From Chloroflexota bacterium (GTDB lineage Bacteria; Chloroflexota; Anaerolineae; DTLA01), in assembly GCA_014874485.1 (NCBI GenBank), contig JADBJK010000062.1, positions 1-64,000 of the forward strand: a DNA stretch of 64,000 bases. The letters are read 5' to 3'. The notes under the pieces are model-generated. The model was not told where the DNA came from. It did no database searches and worked only from the letters and a program-made list of their open reading frames with translations. Made by a program: the position numbers and the translations under genes. Shown in pieces: positions 10,002 to 20,438 of the stretch. Numbering within the stretch: the first letter of the stretch is position 1; each line of letters opens with the position of its first letter.

Positions 10002-11513
10002 ATGGAGAACAAACCCCTTCGCATCACCGACACGGTTTTGCGAGACGCGCACCAGTCGCTGCTGGCGACGCGGTTGCGCACGGAGGACATGCTGCCCTTC
10101 GCAGCCAAGTTGGAGCGGGTGGGCTACCACTCGGTGGAGATGTGGGGCGGAGCCACGTTTGACTCGGCCATGCGCTTCCTGGACGAGGACCCGTGGGAGC
10201 GCATCCGCGTCCTGCGCAAGGCCATGCCCAACACGCCGTTCCAGATGCTACTGCGCGGGCAGAACGTGGTGGGGTATCGCCACTACCCCGACGACATCGT
10301 GGAGAAGTTCATCATCCTGGCGCGGAAGAACGGCATAGACATCTTCCGCATCTTTGACGCGCTGAACGACGTGCGCAACATGCGCTGGGCGATGGAGGTT
10401 ACGAAGCGCGTCGGGGGGCACGTGCAAGCCGCCATCTGCTACACCATCAGCCCCGTGCACACCATTGAGGGCTACGTGGAGATGGCGAAGCAGTTGGCCG
10501 ACATGGGGGCCGACTCCATCTGCATCAAGGACATGGCGGGGCTGATCTCGCCCTACGCAGCCTACGAACTGGTGAAGCGGCTGAAGGCGGAGATTCCCCT
10601 GCCCGTGCAGTTGCACACGCACTACACCAGCGGCATGGCGACGGGCGCGGTCATCAAGGCGGCCGAGGCGGGCGTGGATATGGTGGACACGGCCATCTCG
10701 TCGCTGGCGCTGGTTACGTCCCAGCCGCCCACGGAGACGATTGTGAGCATCATGCGGGAGACGCCGCGCGACACGGGGTTGGACCTGGGACTGCTGGCCG
10801 AAATCGCCCAGGACGTGGCGCAGATACGCAAGAAGTACGCCAAGTTTGAGAGCGGCCTGGTGGGCGTGGACGTGGACGTGCTGCGATTCCAGATTCCCGG
10901 GGGGATGCTGTCCAACCTGGTGGCGCAGTTGCGGGAGCAGGGCGCGGAGCATCGGTACCGTGAGGTGCTGGACGAGGTGCCGCGCGTGCGGGCGGAACTG
11001 GGCTATCCGCCGCTGGTTACGCCGTCCAGCCAGATCGTGGGCACCCAGGCGACGCTGAACGTGATCCTAGGCGAGCGGTACAAGGTCATCCCGCAGGAGG
11101 TGAAGAACTACATCCGCGGGCTGTACGGGAGGCCGCCCGCACCGATAGACCCGGCGGTGAAGCGGCTGGCCATCGGCGACGAGGAGCCGATAGACTGCCG
11201 CCCTGCCGACCTGATCCCGCCCGGCTACGAGCAGGCGAAAGCAGAAATCGGCGACCTGGCCGAGAGCGAGGAGGACATCATCTCATACGCCCTGTTCCCG
11301 CAGGTGGCCAAGCCGTTCCTAGAGCGGCGGCGGGCGGGCGCGAGCGGCAAGGCGCAGATGGTGGCGGCCATCGCGGCGGCGCTGGCGGCGCAGGAGAGCG
11401 CGAAGGCGGCACGGCCCGCGGTTGCGGCGGCTGCGCCCGCCATGTCGGTCTCCCCGTGGAAGATCGCGGGGCGGCAGAGCGCCATGGGCGGCAGCGGCTG
11501 GAGGGGGTTGTAG
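10002..11513 (+). CDS. 5S-type carboxyltransferase subunit (PycB/OadA-like)
   Basis: A 503-residue DRE-TIM-type carboxyltransferase, as in transcarboxylase 5S, pyruvate carboxylase B and oxaloacetate decarboxylase alpha. It moves carboxyl between oxaloacetate/pyruvate and biotin. DTVLRDAHQSLLATR begins at residue 10. The metal-binding region LHTHYTSGMATG is near residue 203, and the carbamylated-Lys motif SICIKDMAGLISPYAAYEL is near residue 173. It lacks a fused biotin domain; the C-terminus is Ala-rich (AKAARPAVAAAAPAM). The separate biotin carrier lies at 12473. The substrate pair is inferred from the surrounding methylmalonyl-CoA genes. Confidence 0.9.
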   Translation: MENKPLRITDTVLRDAHQSLLATRLRTEDMLPFAAKLERVGYHSVEMWGGATFDSAMRFLDEDPWERIRVLRKAMPNTPFQMLLRGQNVVGYRHYPDDIVEKFIILARKNGIDIFRIFDALNDVRNMRWAMEVTKRVGGHVQAAICYTISPVHTIEGYVEMAKQLADMGADSICIKDMAGLISPYAAYELVKRLKAEIPLPVQLHTHYTSGMATGAVIKAAEAGVDMVDTAISSLALVTSQPPTETIVSIMRETPRDTGLDLGLLAEIAQDVAQIRKKYAKFESGLVGVDVDVLRFQIPGGMLSNLVAQLREQGAEHRYREVLDEVPRVRAELGYPPLVTPSSQIVGTQATLNVILGERYKVIPQEVKNYIRGLYGRPPAPIDPAVKRLAIGDEEPIDCRPADLIPPGYEQAKAEIGDLAESEEDIISYALFPQVAKPFLERRRAGASGKAQMVAAIAAALAAQESAKAARPAVAAAAPAMSVSPWKIAGRQSAMGGSGWRGL

Positions 11514-11551
11514 TTGTAGGGATGCACGGCACGGCGGGCAGGGGTGTGCAC

Positions 11552-12340
11552 ATGGCTCTGTACCGAGTGTACATAGACGAGGTGGGCAACCACGACATGA
11601 GCCATGTGGACGATCCCCGATACCGTTTCCTCTCGCTCACGGGCGTCATCTTGGAAACGGGCTACTACGCCAGGGTCGTGCAGCGCGAGATGGAGGACAT
11701 CAAGCGGGATTTCTTCGGGCAGGATCCCGATGAGCCGATCATCTTCCACCGCAAGGAATTGGTGAACAAACGCCCACCATTCCAAGCCCTGCGAGATGAG
11801 CAAACGGAGCGAGAATTCAACGCTGCGCTCCTGTCGGCGCTGTCGCGGTGGGAGTATCGCGTGGTAACAGCCGTTCTGGACAAGAAGGCCCATCGCGACC
11901 GGTACCGCGTGTGGCGGTATCATCCATACCACTACTGCTTGGCCGTGTTGCTGGAAAGATATGTGCTGTTCCTGAAAGATGCGGGGGCACGAGGCGACGT
12001 GCTGGTGGAGAGTCGCGGCGGCAAAGAGGATGGCAATCTCAAGGATTCCTACCGGCGGCTCTATGAGCGCGGCACGGACTACATCGGTGCCGACCTGTGG
12101 CAAGCGCGGCTGACTTCGCGCGAACTGAAGGTGAAGCCCAGGCGCGACAACATCGCGGGCCTGCAACTCGCGGATCTCATTGCACACGCCTCACAGCGCG
12201 AGGTGTTGCTGCATCACGGGCTTGCAGGGGACAGCCGCGAGACATTCGGCAGCAGGATTAGCGGGATTCTGCGAGATAGCAAGTATCTGCGAGGCAGTGG
12301 AGGCGAGTTGGACGGGTACGGGAGGAAACTACTGCCTTAG
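11552..12340 (+). CDS. DUF3800 family protein
   Basis: A 262-residue protein with the DUF3800 pattern: YRVYIDEVGNHD at the N-terminus (an RNase H-like first strand with Asp), a central VESRGGKEDGNLKDSYRRLYERG, and a C-terminal NIAGLQLADLIAHASQREV. The family is linked to mobile or defence loci and is thought to have an RNase H-like fold; no activity is established to my knowledge. ATG 11552 is preferred over ATG 11522 because the conserved first strand starts there. It interrupts the carboxyltransferase set, so it is probably an insertion. A hairpin follows its stop. Confidence 0.75.
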   Translation: MALYRVYIDEVGNHDMSHVDDPRYRFLSLTGVILETGYYARVVQREMEDIKRDFFGQDPDEPIIFHRKELVNKRPPFQALRDEQTEREFNAALLSALSRWEYRVVTAVLDKKAHRDRYRVWRYHPYHYCLAVLLERYVLFLKDAGARGDVLVESRGGKEDGNLKDSYRRLYERGTDYIGADLWQARLTSRELKVKPRRDNIAGLQLADLIAHASQREVLLHHGLAGDSRETFGSRISGILRDSKYLRGSGGELDGYGRKLLP

Positions 12341-12349
12341 GCAAGAAGA

Positions 12350-12367
12350 AACGCCCTTGCGGGCGTT
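12350..12367 (+). terminator. hairpin after the DUF3800 gene
   Basis: AACGCCC (12350-12356) pairs with GGGCGTT (12361-12367) across a TTGC loop. The following bases are CTCCCG rather than a T run, so termination is likely weak. Confidence 0.5.
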
Positions 12368-12420
12368 CTCCCGATGGCCAATGGCCATCCACCTCCACTA
12401 CTGGATTGCCTATATTATAC

Positions 12421-12449
12421 TAGACTCTTGACAGTTTGTCAAGTACAAT
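12421..12449 (+). promoter_or_regulatory. promoter with a palindromic operator filling its spacer
   Basis: TAGACT (12421-12426) and TACAAT (12444-12449) are 17 bases apart. The 17-base spacer is exactly CTTGACAGTTTGTCAAG, a perfect 7-bp inverted repeat around GTT. A repressor bound there would block RNA polymerase. It drives the biotin-carrier gene and possibly the mutase genes downstream. Confidence 0.6.
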
Positions 12450-12472
12450 GTACGGACAAAGGAGGTCCCCAG

Positions 12473-12961
12473 GTGGCCTGGAAGACGACGCTCATCATAG
12501 ACGGAACCACCTACGAAGTAGAAGTCAGCGGCGACACGGTAACCGTGGACGGGCGGCCGTTCGCAGTGGCCGTGAAGGGGCGCGAGATCACGGTCAACGG
12601 CACGAACTACACCGTGGAGTTCGCGGGCGATCAGGTGCTGGTGAATGGAATCCCCCACGCCTTCCGAAAGGCGGAGGCGGCCAAGTCCCCTGCGGCCGGC
12701 CCCGCGCCCAAGACGGCACAGCCGACCGCAGCGCCATCCGTGGAGGACGCGAACGCGGTCCGGGCCATCATGCCGGGCAAGGTGCTGCGCGTGCTGGTGA
12801 AGCCCGGCGATGCCGTGGCCGACGGGGACGTGGTGCTCATCCTGGAGGCCATGAAGATGGAGAACGAACTCCGCGCCCACAAGGCCGGCAAGGTGAAGGC
12901 GGTACACGCCCGGCCCGGCCAGGACGTGGAGATGGGCCAGGTATTGGTGGAGATTGAGTAG
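12473..12961 (+). CDS. biotin carboxyl carrier protein
   Basis: A 162-residue biotin carrier. The C-terminal lipoyl/biotinyl domain has the site EAMKMENEL near residue 126, where the second Lys-flanked Lys is biotinylated. Before it lies a Pro/Ala linker (KSPAAGPAPKTAQPTAAPS). The N-terminal 70 residues carry short alternating beta strands with Val and Gly turns (TYEVEVSGDTVTVDGRPF), a pattern that may be internally repeated. GTG start with AAAGGAGGTCCCC. It plays the part of the 1.3S subunit and would carry carboxyl between the 8099 and 10002 products. The N-terminal region is longer than in the minimal 1.3S protein. Confidence 0.9.
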   Translation: MAWKTTLIIDGTTYEVEVSGDTVTVDGRPFAVAVKGREITVNGTNYTVEFAGDQVLVNGIPHAFRKAEAAKSPAAGPAPKTAQPTAAPSVEDANAVRAIMPGKVLRVLVKPGDAVADGDVVLILEAMKMENELRAHKAGKVKAVHARPGQDVEMGQVLVEIE

Positions 12962-13070
12962 CCTATAGCCAATAGCCATTCGCCATTAGCCGTTGGCCTT
13001 TCGCTCATGGCCCTGCGGCCCAAGGCCAAAGGCTAACGGCCAATGGCCAACGGCCCCTATTCCGCGAGGC
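12962..13070. repeat. GGCCAATGGCC-type short-word repeat
   Basis: Words such as GGCCAATGGCC, GCCATTAGCC and AAGGCCAAAGGC recur in both orientations between two genes. Similar words occur at 12376-12392 and 18821-18858. They resemble the family B arrays in layout but differ in sequence. Confidence 0.7.
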
Positions 13071-13086
13071 CCACTGGAGGTATGCC

Positions 13087-14745
<1,659 letters not shown>

Positions 14746-14751
14746 GAGAGC

Positions 14752-14820
14752 GATCAGCGATCAGTGGTCAGCCATCAGCCTGCTGACCACTGACCGCTGA
14801 ATGCTGACCGCTGATTGCTA
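14752..14820. repeat. short-word repeat array (family B)
   Basis: GATCAGCGATCAGTGGTCAG words are followed by the inverted CTGACCACTGACCGCTGA words, so the array can fold into a hairpin. It ends about 15 bases before the epimerase start. Confidence 0.8.
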
Positions 14821-14835
14821 GAAACGGAGACTGTC

Positions 14836-15234
14836 ATGAACAAAATCGCGCATGTGGGAATCGCAGTGAAAGACCTGGACGCGGCGCTCGCGCTGTTCCG
14901 CGACGTGCTGGGGCTGCACGTGGAGTACCGCCGCGTCGTGCCCGACCAGGGCGTGGAGATCGTCGGCCTGCCGGTGGGCGAAAGCGAGATTGAACTGCTG
15001 CGGCCCTTGTCCGAGACCAGCGGCGTCGCCAAGTTCCTGGAGAAGCGGGGCGAGGGCATCCACCACATCTGCTTTGAGGTGGACGACGTGGAGGCCGCGC
15101 TGCGGAACCTGGAGGCGCGCGGGTACGAGTTGATTGACAAGACGCCGCGCATCGGCTCCGACGGGCGACGGCTCGCCTTCGTCCACCCCAGGAGCACGCA
15201 CGGGGTGCTGATTGAGTTCTACGAGAAGAAGTAG
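14836..15234 (+). CDS. mce: methylmalonyl-CoA epimerase
   Basis: A 132-residue glyoxalase-fold epimerase that interconverts the R and S forms of methylmalonyl-CoA. It has IAHVGIAVKDLDAALALFRDVLGL at the N-terminus, GEGIHHICFEVDDVEAAL in the middle and FVHPRSTHGVLIEFYEK at the end. The metal-binding His and Glu of the vicinal-oxygen-chelate fold are in these segments. It sits between mutase copy A and the adenosyltransferase, which fits the pathway. ATG 14836 follows CGGAGACTGTC; an upstream ATG at 14815 falls in repeat-derived sequence. Confidence 0.93.
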   Translation: MNKIAHVGIAVKDLDAALALFRDVLGLHVEYRRVVPDQGVEIVGLPVGESEIELLRPLSETSGVAKFLEKRGEGIHHICFEVDDVEAALRNLEARGYELIDKTPRIGSDGRRLAFVHPRSTHGVLIEFYEKK

Positions 15235-15342
15235 CGGTCAGCAGTCAGCAGTCAGCCGTCAGCCATCAGCCTGCTGACCACTGACCGCTGAATGCTGACC
15301 GCTGATTGCTGATTGCTGATTGCTGATTGCTGACCGCTGACA
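15235..15342. repeat. short-word repeat array (family B)
   Basis: AGTCAGCAGTCAGCCGTCAG words on the left face inverted CTGACCACTGACCGCTGA and several direct TGATTGC units on the right. A large imperfect hairpin is possible. The array stops about 15 bases before the next start. Confidence 0.8.
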
Positions 15343-15356
15343 GCCAGGAGGTCGCC

Positions 15357-15884
15357 ATGCCATTGCAGCAAGGGCTGGTGCAAGTCTATACGGGCAACGG
15401 GAAGGGGAAGACGACAGCGGCGCTGGGGCTGGCCGTGCGGGCGTCGGGACACGGCCTGCGGGTGCTCATCATCCAGTTCATGAAGGGCTGGCCCAACTAC
15501 GGGGAACTCCGGGCCGTGAAGAACCTGCCGGGCGTGGAGTTGCGGCAGTTCGGGCGGGCCGAGTTCGTGGACCGGAACAACCCCGACCCCGCCGACATCC
15601 GCATGGCCCACGACGCCTTGCAGGCCGCCGCCGATGCCATGGCACGCGGCGAGTGCGACATCCTGATTCTGGACGAGGTCAACGTCGCGCTGGACTTCGG
15701 ACTCATCGCGCTGGACGAGGTCCTGCGCCTGCTGGACGCGAAGCCGCCGACGATGGAGTTGGTGCTGACGGGCCGCAACGCGCACCCTGAAATCGTCCGC
15801 CGCGCCGATTTGGTAACCGAGATGCTGGACATCAAGCACCCGTATGCGGAGGGGGTGCAGGCGCGGAGGGGGATAGAGTATTAG
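15357..15884 (+). CDS. cobO: cob(I)alamin adenosyltransferase, CobA/CobO type
   Basis: A 175-residue P-loop enzyme that adenosylates cob(I)alamin to the coenzyme needed by the mutase. The P-loop is YTGNGKGKTTAALGLAVRASGHG from residue 11. Further landmarks are QFMKGWPNYGE near residue 44, ILDEVNVALDFGLI near residue 103 and ELVLTGRNAHPEIVRRADLVTEM near residue 135, all typical of the CobA/BtuR group. AGGAGGTCGCC precedes ATG 15357. Its place between epimerase and mutase subunits links cofactor supply to the pathway. Confidence 0.93.
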   Translation: MPLQQGLVQVYTGNGKGKTTAALGLAVRASGHGLRVLIIQFMKGWPNYGELRAVKNLPGVELRQFGRAEFVDRNNPDPADIRMAHDALQAAADAMARGECDILILDEVNVALDFGLIALDEVLRLLDAKPPTMELVLTGRNAHPEIVRRADLVTEMLDIKHPYAEGVQARRGIEY

Positions 15885-15945
15885 CGGTCAGCAGTCAGCA
15901 GTCAGCGGTCAGCGATCAGCAGTCAGCGGTTAGCGGTCGCACGCA
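15885..15945. repeat. short-word repeat array (family B)
   Basis: CAGCAGTCAGCGGTCAGCGAT words in one orientation follow the adenosyltransferase stop. The opposite orientation appears after the next gene (16405-16470), so the two arrays bracket the four-helix-bundle gene. Confidence 0.75.
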
Positions 15946-15987
15946 GGGTTGCGCTTATAGCCAGGTGCAGTGAGTGGGAGTAGGATA

Positions 15988-16401
15988 ATGAAGGATTTCA
16001 GGACACTCAAGGTGTGGCACAAGGCACATGAACTCGTCCTGGATGTCTATCGCGCAACGAGCGATTTCCCGAAGGCGGAGGTGTACGGCCTCACAGGGCA
16101 GATACGCCGTTCCTGCGCATCCATCCCTGCCAATATCGCCGAGGGGTGTGGGAGGGCTGGCGGCGCCGAACTGGCCCGCTTTCTCCAGATTGCGATGGCT
16201 TCGGCATGCGAGACAGAGTACCATCTTCTCCTCGCCCGCGACCTGGGCTATCTCGCCGTTCCCGACTATGAACGGCTCGTTGCGAAAGTTACAGAGGTGA
16301 AGCGCATGTTGACTTCATTCATGCAAACGCTCAGGGAGGATAAGGGAAGTGCGCTGGATGCGATTCCTGACCAGCCCCACGCAGCCACCACAGAGCGATG
16401 A
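15988..16401 (+). CDS. four-helix-bundle protein (23S rRNA IVP / S23 family)
   Basis: A 137-residue protein of the family first seen in 23S rRNA intervening sequences: MKDFRTLKVWHKAHELVLDVYRATSDFPK at the start, then LTGQIRRSCASIPANIAEGCGRAGGAELARFLQIAMASACETEYHLLLA. The fold is a pentamer-forming four-helix bundle and the function is unknown. Family B repeats lie on both sides, and a 3' fragment of a second copy is at 18632-18838. This looks like a mobile or freely inserting cassette placed inside the mutase gene group. ATG 15988 is chosen over GTG 15970 because MKDF is the usual start. Confidence 0.85.
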   Translation: MKDFRTLKVWHKAHELVLDVYRATSDFPKAEVYGLTGQIRRSCASIPANIAEGCGRAGGAELARFLQIAMASACETEYHLLLARDLGYLAVPDYERLVAKVTEVKRMLTSFMQTLREDKGSALDAIPDQPHAATTER

Positions 16402-16404
16402 CCC

Positions 16405-16470
16405 AAAGGCTGACTGCTGACGGCTGACCGCTGATTGCTGATTGCTGACCGCTGACGGCTGACTGCTGAT
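16405..16470. repeat. short-word repeat array (family B)
   Basis: Direct words GCTGACTGCTGACGGCTGACC and TGATTGC units fill the gap before mutase copy B. It ends about 20 bases before the start codon. Confidence 0.75.
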
Positions 16471-16490
16471 GGCAAGATCGGAGGGAGCAC

Positions 16491-18170
16491 ATGTTTGACA
16501 AGAAGCAACTTGAAGCGATTGCCGCCGACCGCAAACGGTGGGAGGAAACGACGTTGAAGAACTCCCTGAAGCGCCTGCCCGAATGCCGCGACAAGTTCAT
16601 CACCGTCTCGGGCGAGACGGTGCAGCGCCTGTACACGCCCGCCGACATCGCCGACGTGGACTTCAACCGCGACATCGGGTGGCCAGGCGAGTTCCCCTTC
16701 ACCCGCGGCGTCCACCCCACCATGTACCGCAGCCGCCCGTGGACCATGCGCATGTTCGCGGGGTTCGGCACCGCCGAGGAGACCAACGCGCGGTTCAAGT
16801 ACCTGCTGAAGCACGGCGAGACAGGGCTTTCCGTCGCCTTTGACATGCCCACCCTGTACGGGTACGACACCGACGCACCCGAAGCCGCGGGCGAGTTCGG
16901 CAAGTGCGGCGTAGCCGTGTCGTCCCTCGCCGACATGGAAATCCTGTTTGACGGCATCCCCATGGGCGAGATCACCACGTCCATGACCATCAACGCGCCC
17001 GCCGCCGTCATCTGGGCCATGTATCTGGTGGCCGCCGAGAAGCAGGGCTGGAAGATGGAGCAACTGGGCGGCACCATCCAGAATGACATCCTGAAGGAGT
17101 ACATCGCCCAGAAGGAGTTCCTGTTCCCGCCCAAGCCGTCCATGCGGCTCATCGTGGACACCATAGAGTTCGGCAGCAAGTACGTCCCGAAGTGGAACAC
17201 CATCTCCATCAGCGGCTACCACATCCGCGAGGCGGGGGCCACGGCGGCGCAGGAGTTGGCCTTCACTCTGGCCGACGGCATGACCTACGTGGAGTGGGCG
17301 ATGCAGCGCGGGCTGGACGTGGACGAGTTCGCGCCGCGTCTGTCCTTCTTCTTCAACGCGCACATGGACTTCTTTGAGGAGATCGCCAAGTACCGCGCGG
17401 CGCGGCGCATCTGGGCCAAGGTCATGCGCGACAAGTTCGGCGCCAAGAATCCCCGCTCCTGGTGGCTGCGGTTCCACACCCAGACGGCGGGGTGCAGCCT
17501 CACGGCCCAGCAGCCCGAGAACAACATCGTCCGCACGGCGCTGGAGGCGCTGTCGGCGGTGCTGGGCGGGACGCAATCGCTCCACACCAACAGCATGGAC
17601 GAGGCGCTGGCCCTGCCCTCCGAGAAGGCCGTTACCATCGCCCTGCGCACCCAGCAGATCATCGCCCACGAGTCGGGCGTGGTCAACACGGTGGACCCGC
17701 TGGCGGGCAGTTTCTTCGTAGAGGCGCTGACCAACCGCATGGAGGAGGAGGCCAACCGCTACTTCCGCGAGATTGAGGCCCTGGGCGGCGTCCTGCCCGC
17801 CATTGAGAAGGGCTACTTCCAGCGGCAGATCGCGGAGTCGGCCTACCGCTACCAGCGCGAGATTGACACCAAGGCGCGGGTTGTGGTGGGCGTCAACGAG
17901 TACGTAGCCGAGGAGCCGCTGGAGATTCCGCTGCTGGAAATGGACAGGGAGGGCGAGCGGCGGCAGATCGCTCGGCTCCAGCGGGTGCGGGCCGAACGGG
18001 ACAACGAGGCCGTGAGCCAGAAATTGGCCGCGCTGGAGGAAGCCGCGCGCGGCACGCAGAACCTGATGCCGTTCATCATAGAGGCGGTGCGCGAGTACGC
18101 CACCCTGGGCGAAATCTGCGACGTATTCCGCAAGGTCTTCGGAGAGTATCGGGAGCCAGTGTTCTTCTAG
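16491..18170 (+). CDS. acyl-CoA mutase large subunit, copy B (methylmalonyl- or isobutyryl-CoA mutase-like)
   Basis: A 559-residue paralogue of the 13087 product with the same domain layout. At the substrate pocket it reads [23 protein letters not shown], so the Tyr of RQYAGF is Phe here. The second anchor, Arg in [13 protein letters not shown], is kept. A Tyr to Phe change at this place is one of the two known differences between methylmalonyl- and isobutyryl-CoA mutases. The enzyme may therefore accept another branched acyl-CoA, or the two large subunits may pair with one B12 subunit. Start ATG 16491 follows GGAGGGAGCAC. Identity as a B12 mutase subunit is firm; the substrate is open. Confidence 0.88.
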   Translation: MFDKKQLEAIAADRKRWEETTLKNSLKRLPECRDKFITVSGETVQRLYTPADIADVDFNRDIGWPGEFPFTRGVHPTMYRSRPWTMRMFAGFGTAEETNARFKYLLKHGETGLSVAFDMPTLYGYDTDAPEAAGEFGKCGVAVSSLADMEILFDGIPMGEITTSMTINAPAAVIWAMYLVAAEKQGWKMEQLGGTIQNDILKEYIAQKEFLFPPKPSMRLIVDTIEFGSKYVPKWNTISISGYHIREAGATAAQELAFTLADGMTYVEWAMQRGLDVDEFAPRLSFFFNAHMDFFEEIAKYRAARRIWAKVMRDKFGAKNPRSWWLRFHTQTAGCSLTAQQPENNIVRTALEALSAVLGGTQSLHTNSMDEALALPSEKAVTIALRTQQIIAHESGVVNTVDPLAGSFFVEALTNRMEEEANRYFREIEALGGVLPAIEKGYFQRQIAESAYRYQREIDTKARVVVGVNEYVAEEPLEIPLLEMDREGERRQIARLQRVRAERDNEAVSQKLAALEEAARGTQNLMPFIIEAVREYATLGEICDVFRKVFGEYREPVFF

Positions 18171-18261
18171 ATCTCGCCGTAGAGACACCCACGACGCAGA
18201 TGAACCTTGTTGTTCTACCATGATTCAGAGCGAACCAGAAACAACTACAAGGGAGGATAAC

Positions 18262-18573
18262 ATGAGCCAACCGGAATGGGAGACCTGCATAATATGTCGT
18301 GACCCTCGCGACTATACGGGTGCGCCTGGCGTCAAATTACGGTACTATGCCAAGGTGACTTCACAAGGCCGTCAATACGTGGGTCCACAGGTGTGGGTAC
18401 GAAACTCTGGAGGCCCGGAGATCGAGAGCGTTGAGTGCCTCCAGGCTTTCCAGCACCTATGCCAAGCGCTCAAGAGTGACGGTTGGGAGGAAGTTGATGC
18501 CGGAGACCTATTCGAGATGGATCCGGATATCCATCCGGCGTTTCCTTGCAAGTTTCGCCGTCGCATAAGGTAG
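18262..18573 (+). CDS. hypothetical protein with N-terminal CxxC
   Basis: A 103-residue protein starting MSQPEWETCIICRDPRDYTG. The Cys pair near residue 9 and another Cys near residue 60 and 97 could bind metal, but there is no complete zinc-ribbon pattern. The rest is polar with one amphipathic helix (CLQAFQHLCQALKSDGWEEV). GGGAGGATAAC precedes ATG 18262. It has lower GC than the flanking mutase genes. I do not recognise the family. It lies with a broken four-helix-bundle gene between two mutase subunit genes, which suggests an insertion. Confidence 0.55.
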   Translation: MSQPEWETCIICRDPRDYTGAPGVKLRYYAKVTSQGRQYVGPQVWVRNSGGPEIESVECLQAFQHLCQALKSDGWEEVDAGDLFEMDPDIHPAFPCKFRRRIR

Positions 18574-18631
18574 ATGGCACCGCACAGATGAGGTCACGGA
18601 TCACTCGGAAACCCCGATCGTCTACGTCTGA

Positions 18632-18838
18632 GCGGAAAAGGCGCGTTTTGTCCAGATTGCGATGGGCTCTGCCAGCGAAGCGGAATACCACCTGCTCCTG
18701 GCGCGCGACCTCGGCTTCCTTGACGATGCAGCCCACGAGCGGCTCATTGGAGAACTCTACACGGTCAAAAAGATGCTTGTATCCTTTCATCAAACCCTGC
18801 GGGACGAAAAGGACCAACCGCCCAAGGCCAAAGGCTAA
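18632..18838 (+). pseudogene. 3' remnant of a four-helix-bundle (S23) gene
   Basis: Reading from 18632 gives AEKARFVQIAMGSASEAEYHLLLA and then [30 protein letters not shown], to a TAA at 18836-18838. This matches the C-terminal half of the intact protein at 15988-16401 (ELARFLQIAMASACETEYHL, VKRMLTSFMQTLREDK). A TGA stands directly before the homologous part, and the N-terminal half is missing. It is a truncated second copy with no start codon in place. Confidence 0.85.
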
Positions 18839-18879
18839 AGGCCAAGGGCCAATGGCTGAACGCTTTCTTGGAGGACATC

Positions 18880-19302
18880 ATGACTGAGGAAAAGATTCGC
18901 ATCCTGATTGCCAAGCCTGGCCTGGACGGCCACGACCGCGGGGCGAAGGTCATCGCACGCGCCCTGCGCGACGCCGGCATGGAGGTCATCTACACCGGCC
19001 TGCGCCAGACGCCGGAGATGATCGTGGAGGCGGCGCTGCAGGAGGACGTGGACGCCATCGGCCTGTCCATCCTGTCGGGCGCGCACATGACCCTGTTTCC
19101 TCGCGTCATCCAGTTGCTCAAGGAGAAGGGGCTGGACGACGTCCTGGTGTTCGGCGGGGGCATCATCCCCGACCAGGACGTGCCGGAACTGAAGCGGTTG
19201 GGCGTGCGGGGTATCTTCGGGCCCGGCACGTCCACCGACACGATTGTGGAGTTCGTCCGCGAGGAGATTCGGCGGCACCGAGCCGGGGAGCCGCGCCAGT
19301 GA
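18880..19302 (+). CDS. methylmalonyl-CoA mutase B12-binding (small) subunit
   Basis: A 140-residue cobalamin-binding domain. The DxHxxG motif is [16 protein letters not shown] near residue 16, whose His ligates cobalt. It continues with [22 protein letters not shown] and [26 protein letters not shown], the usual S-L and GG motifs. It works with one or both of the large subunits at 13087 and 16491. GGAGGACATC precedes ATG 18880. Its stop overlaps the MeaB start (GTGA), so the two are translationally coupled. Confidence 0.94.
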   Translation: MTEEKIRILIAKPGLDGHDRGAKVIARALRDAGMEVIYTGLRQTPEMIVEAALQEDVDAIGLSILSGAHMTLFPRVIQLLKEKGLDDVLVFGGGIIPDQDVPELKRLGVRGIFGPGTSTDTIVEFVREEIRRHRAGEPRQ

Positions 19303-20255
19303 GCCGATCCTCGCCCGAGCAACTGGCCCAGGGCGTGCTGGCAGGGGACCCGCGCGCGCTGGCCCGCCTCATCTCCCTGGTGGAGGATGAGCACCCCTGG
19401 GCGCGCGCCGCGCTGGCCATCCTGTACCCCCGCACGGGCCGCGCCCATCTGGTGGGCATCACCGGCGCGCCGGGGACGGGCAAGAGCACCCTGGTCAACG
19501 AGATGGCCAAGGTGTACCGCCGCCGCGGGCTGACTGTGGGCATCGTGGCCGTGGACCCCACCAGCCCGTTCTCCGGTGGCGCGATCCTGGGCGACCGCGT
19601 GCGCATGCGCGAACTGGCGGGCGACCCGGGCATCTTCATCCGCAGCATGGCCACGCGGGGCAGCCTGGGCGGGCTGGCGCGTGCCACGTCGGACGTGGTG
19701 AAGGTGCTGGACGCGGCGGGGTACGACCGCGTGCTGATTGAGACCGTCGGCGCGGGCCAGGCCGAGGTGGACATCGCCAAGACCGCCCACACGACCATCG
19801 TCGTGGAATCGCCGGGCTTCGGCGACGACATCCAGGCCATCAAGGCGGGCATTCTGGAGATCGCCGACGTGTTCGCCGTCAACAAGGCCGACCGCGAGGG
19901 GGCCGATTCCACCGTAACGGCGCTGGAGATGATGCTGGACCTCAACGGCACGGAACCCGGACGGTGGCGGCCGCCCATCGTCAAGACGGTGGCCATCCGT
20001 GGCGACGGTGTGCCCGACCTGGTGGACTGGGTGGAGGCGCACCATGACCATTTGCGCGACAGCGGTCTCCTCGCCCACAAGGAGGAGGAGCGCACGCGCG
20101 ACGAACTGCTCGCCCTCATCCAGCACGAACTAACCCAGGCGCTGCTGGCGTCCTTGCGGCCGGGAGAACTGGACGAGTGGGTGCGGCGCGTGGCCCGGCG
20201 CGAGGCCGACCCCTACGCCGCCGCGCAATCTATTGTTCACCGCGGAGGTCGCTGA
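19299..20255 (+). CDS. meaB: mutase-associated GTPase (MeaB/ArgK family)
   Basis: A 318-residue G3E-family GTPase that loads and protects adenosylcobalamin in methylmalonyl-CoA mutase. Motifs: P-loop [14 protein letters not shown] near residue 54, [19 protein letters not shown] near residue 86, [17 protein letters not shown] near residue 110, [12 protein letters not shown] near residue 147 and the base-specificity motif NKAD near residue 193. GTG start overlapping the previous stop. The family was once called an arginine/ornithine transporter ATPase; that name is not right here. Confidence 0.94.
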   Translation: MSRSSPEQLAQGVLAGDPRALARLISLVEDEHPWARAALAILYPRTGRAHLVGITGAPGTGKSTLVNEMAKVYRRRGLTVGIVAVDPTSPFSGGAILGDRVRMRELAGDPGIFIRSMATRGSLGGLARATSDVVKVLDAAGYDRVLIETVGAGQAEVDIAKTAHTTIVVESPGFGDDIQAIKAGILEIADVFAVNKADREGADSTVTALEMMLDLNGTEPGRWRPPIVKTVAIRGDGVPDLVDWVEAHHDHLRDSGLLAHKEEERTRDELLALIQHELTQALLASLRPGELDEWVRRVARREADPYAAAQSIVHRGGR

Positions 20256-20382
20256 GACCACAGAGGGGAAATTGAACCGCAAAGATGCAAAGGTCGCAAA
20301 GGATTCCTGTCTTTCGTCGCGTCCTTGCCGCCTTCGCGGTTCAATTCGTTTCTCCGCGTTCTCTGTGGTCTCTGCGGTAAAA
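20237..20382. repeat. imperfect long palindrome (family C)
   Basis: CACCGCGGAGGTCGCTGAGA (from 20239) is mirrored by TCTCTGCGGT near 20370-20379, and ATTGAACCGC (20269) is mirrored by GCGGTTCAAT (20337-20346). The left arm overlaps the last codons of MeaB. A related element lies at 46992-47068. Confidence 0.75.
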
Positions 20383-20438
20383 GCATCCATTCTTGTCCAT
20401 TCGCGTGATTCGCGGATCATCGCTGTTGTGAGGCTGCG

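Noticed and set aside
14752-16470. CRISPR array
   Set aside because: The repeated words are 7-10 bases, occur in both orientations and have no constant-length spacers. No cas gene is present.
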